NCBI GenBank assembly: GCA_018623895.1
Contig: JAAZUY010000037.1
Location: 1 to 5,987 of the forward strand
Reading direction: 5' to 3'
DNA length: 5,987 nt
From: a bacterium
Lineage (GTDB): Bacteria > Bacillota_I > Bacilli_A > Acholeplasmatales > Acholeplasmataceae
Positions 5,206 through 5,987 of this stretch are shown here, in pieces. How positions within the stretch are numbered: position 1 is the first letter of the stretch; each line of letters opens with the position of its first letter. The position numbers were made by a program, and so were the translations under genes. Under the pieces are notes generated by a model. The model had not been told where the DNA came from, searched no databases, and saw only the letters and a program-made list of their open reading frames with translations.

Positions 5206-5867
5206 TAATATAATTCTGTCCTTTTATGAACTCCAGTTTTTGTAAAAATTATCCACTCTGATATATTTGTGGCATGATCTCCAATTTTCTCTAAATACTT
5301 TAAAATCATTAAACTATATACTGCTTCCTCAGCCTCAATAAGATCACTTTTTAGCATTTCAGTAATTGTTTTTAATGCAATTTTAAAAACATTATTAATT
5401 TCTTGATCTTCTTTAATTACTTTTTGGGCTAATGTTTCATTATTTGTTTGAAGAGCCTCAATAGTTATGTAATACATAGATTCTAATGTATTCATCAACT
5501 TTGTAGCTAATCCAACAATTTTTTCATGAGGAATTTCTTTAAGCTGAGTTGTCATATATGCAATATCACAAGCATGATCTCCAATTCTCTCAATATCTGT
5601 AATCATTTTAAGAATTGCTGTTACAATTCTTAAATCTGTAGCTACAGGTTGTTCTTTCCAAATAACTCTTAGTGCATGCTTAGCTATTGCTTCTTCTGCT
5701 TCATCGACGGCATCATCTAATTTTAAAATTTTACTTGCTTCAGAATGACTTGCATTTTTAAATGCAGAAAATGCACCTTTTATATTTTCAAATGAGAGTT
5801 CAGCCATCTCAATTACTTCTTTTTTAAGTTTTTCAATGCTTACATTTAAAGATTTTCTTGCTTCCAT
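5205..5867 (-). CDS. phoU: Phosphate uptake regulator PhoU
   Basis: This is a 220-residue all-helical cytoplasmic protein that restrains the PstSCAB phosphate importer and, where present, the PhoR-type sensor kinase. It has the two PhoU repeats with their metal-binding helices: ERIGDHACD (residues 93-101, E-xxx-D-xxx-D) and EKIGDHATN (193-201, E-xxx-D-xxx-N). LDDAVDEAEEAI (50-61) and VATDLRIV (75-82) are also family-like. The length is normal for the family. The gene starts three bases after the pstB stop, with GGA six bases before the ATG inside the end of pstB, and its stop overlaps the arsC start. Control would come from the pst promoter to the right of the window. Confidence 0.93.
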   Translation of the reverse strand: MEARKSLNVSIEKLKKEVIEMAELSFENIKGAFSAFKNASHSEASKILKLDDAVDEAEEAIAKHALRVIWKEQPVATDLRIVTAILKMITDIERIGDHACDIAYMTTQLKEIPHEKIVGLATKLMNTLESMYYITIEALQTNNETLAQKVIKEDQEINNVFKIALKTITEMLKSDLIEAEEAVYSLMILKYLEKIGDHATNISEWIIFTKTGVHKRTELY

Positions 5868-5870
5868 ATC

Positions 5871-5987
5871 TTATCCAAACCTTCCCGTAATATATTGTTC
5901 TGTTTTTTCATTTTGTGGTTGATTAAAAATTTTATTTGTATCGTCCATTTCTATTAATTCTCCCATTAAAAAGAATGCTGTTTTGTC
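5871..5987 (-). CDS. pstB: Phosphate ABC transporter ATP-binding protein PstB, C-terminal end only
   Basis: Thirty-eight C-terminal residues are visible before a TAA at 5871-5873. DKTAFFLMGELIEMDDTNKI followed by FNQPQNEKTEQYITGRFG is the characteristic PstB tail; the family ends almost invariably in (D)YITGRFG. The catalytic motifs lie beyond the right edge. It energises the high-affinity phosphate importer in the membrane and directly precedes phoU, as is usual in Firmicutes. Confidence 0.92.
   Translation of the reverse strand, partial: DKTAFFLMGELIEMDDTNKIFNQPQNEKTEQYITGRFG

Noticed and set aside
1..5987. CRISPR array, tRNA/rRNA genes, insertion sequence or prophage
   Set aside because: No regularly spaced repeats, tRNA-like cloverleaf, transposase motif or terminal inverted repeats were seen, and coding sequence fills almost the entire window.

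Overview
This AT-rich window suggests a Firmicutes/Tenericutes-type bacterium. The base composition is very low in GC, Shine-Dalgarno sequences are strong (AAGGAG, GAGGAG, AGAGGTGA), a lysine-rich insert interrupts the PotA-like ATPase as I recall for some Mollicutes PotA proteins, and there is a lipoprotein. Every tryptophan codon in the full-length genes is TGG and every visible stop is TAA or TAG, so nothing points to the mycoplasma code in which TGA is read as Trp. An Acholeplasma- or Izemoplasma-like lineage, or another low-GC Firmicute, would fit. The lineage is inferred, not proven.

Layout. (1) Bases 1-608, minus strand: the N-terminal two thirds of a PotA-like polyamine-importer ATPase, cut by the window edge. 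Its near-consensus promoter lies in the 149-base divergent intergenic region 609-757. (2) Bases 758-3287, plus strand: a tightly packed operon with an ABC-2 type exporter ATPase, two six-helix permeases (joined by a TAATG overlap) and a 66-residue two-helix membrane protein. It resembles the ATPase-plus-two-permease exporters annotated as fluoroquinolone transport systems. (3) Bases 3286-3315: a perfect 13-bp hairpin that terminates both converging operons and contains the stop codons of both last genes. (4) Bases 3310-4692, minus strand: a two-gene unit of a cytochrome b5-type surface lipoprotein and an MsrQ/ferric-reductase-like membrane heme protein. (5) Bases 4792-5987, minus strand: the end of a phosphate-uptake operon, with the C-terminus of PstB, PhoU, and an arsenate-reductase/LMW-phosphatase-family ArsC fused to it by a TAATG overlap.

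How the genes work together. The pstB-phoU-arsC unit joins phosphate import and its control to reduction of arsenate, which enters through phosphate transporters. The pair at 3310-4692 looks like a transmembrane electron-transfer module: an intramembrane b-heme protein hands electrons to, or takes them from, a lipid-anchored extracellular b5-type heme domain. This pair is the most novel-looking part of the window. Its lipoprotein has an unusual architecture: a b5-like domain lacking both heme histidines, an InlB-B-repeat-like linker, and then an intact b5-like domain.
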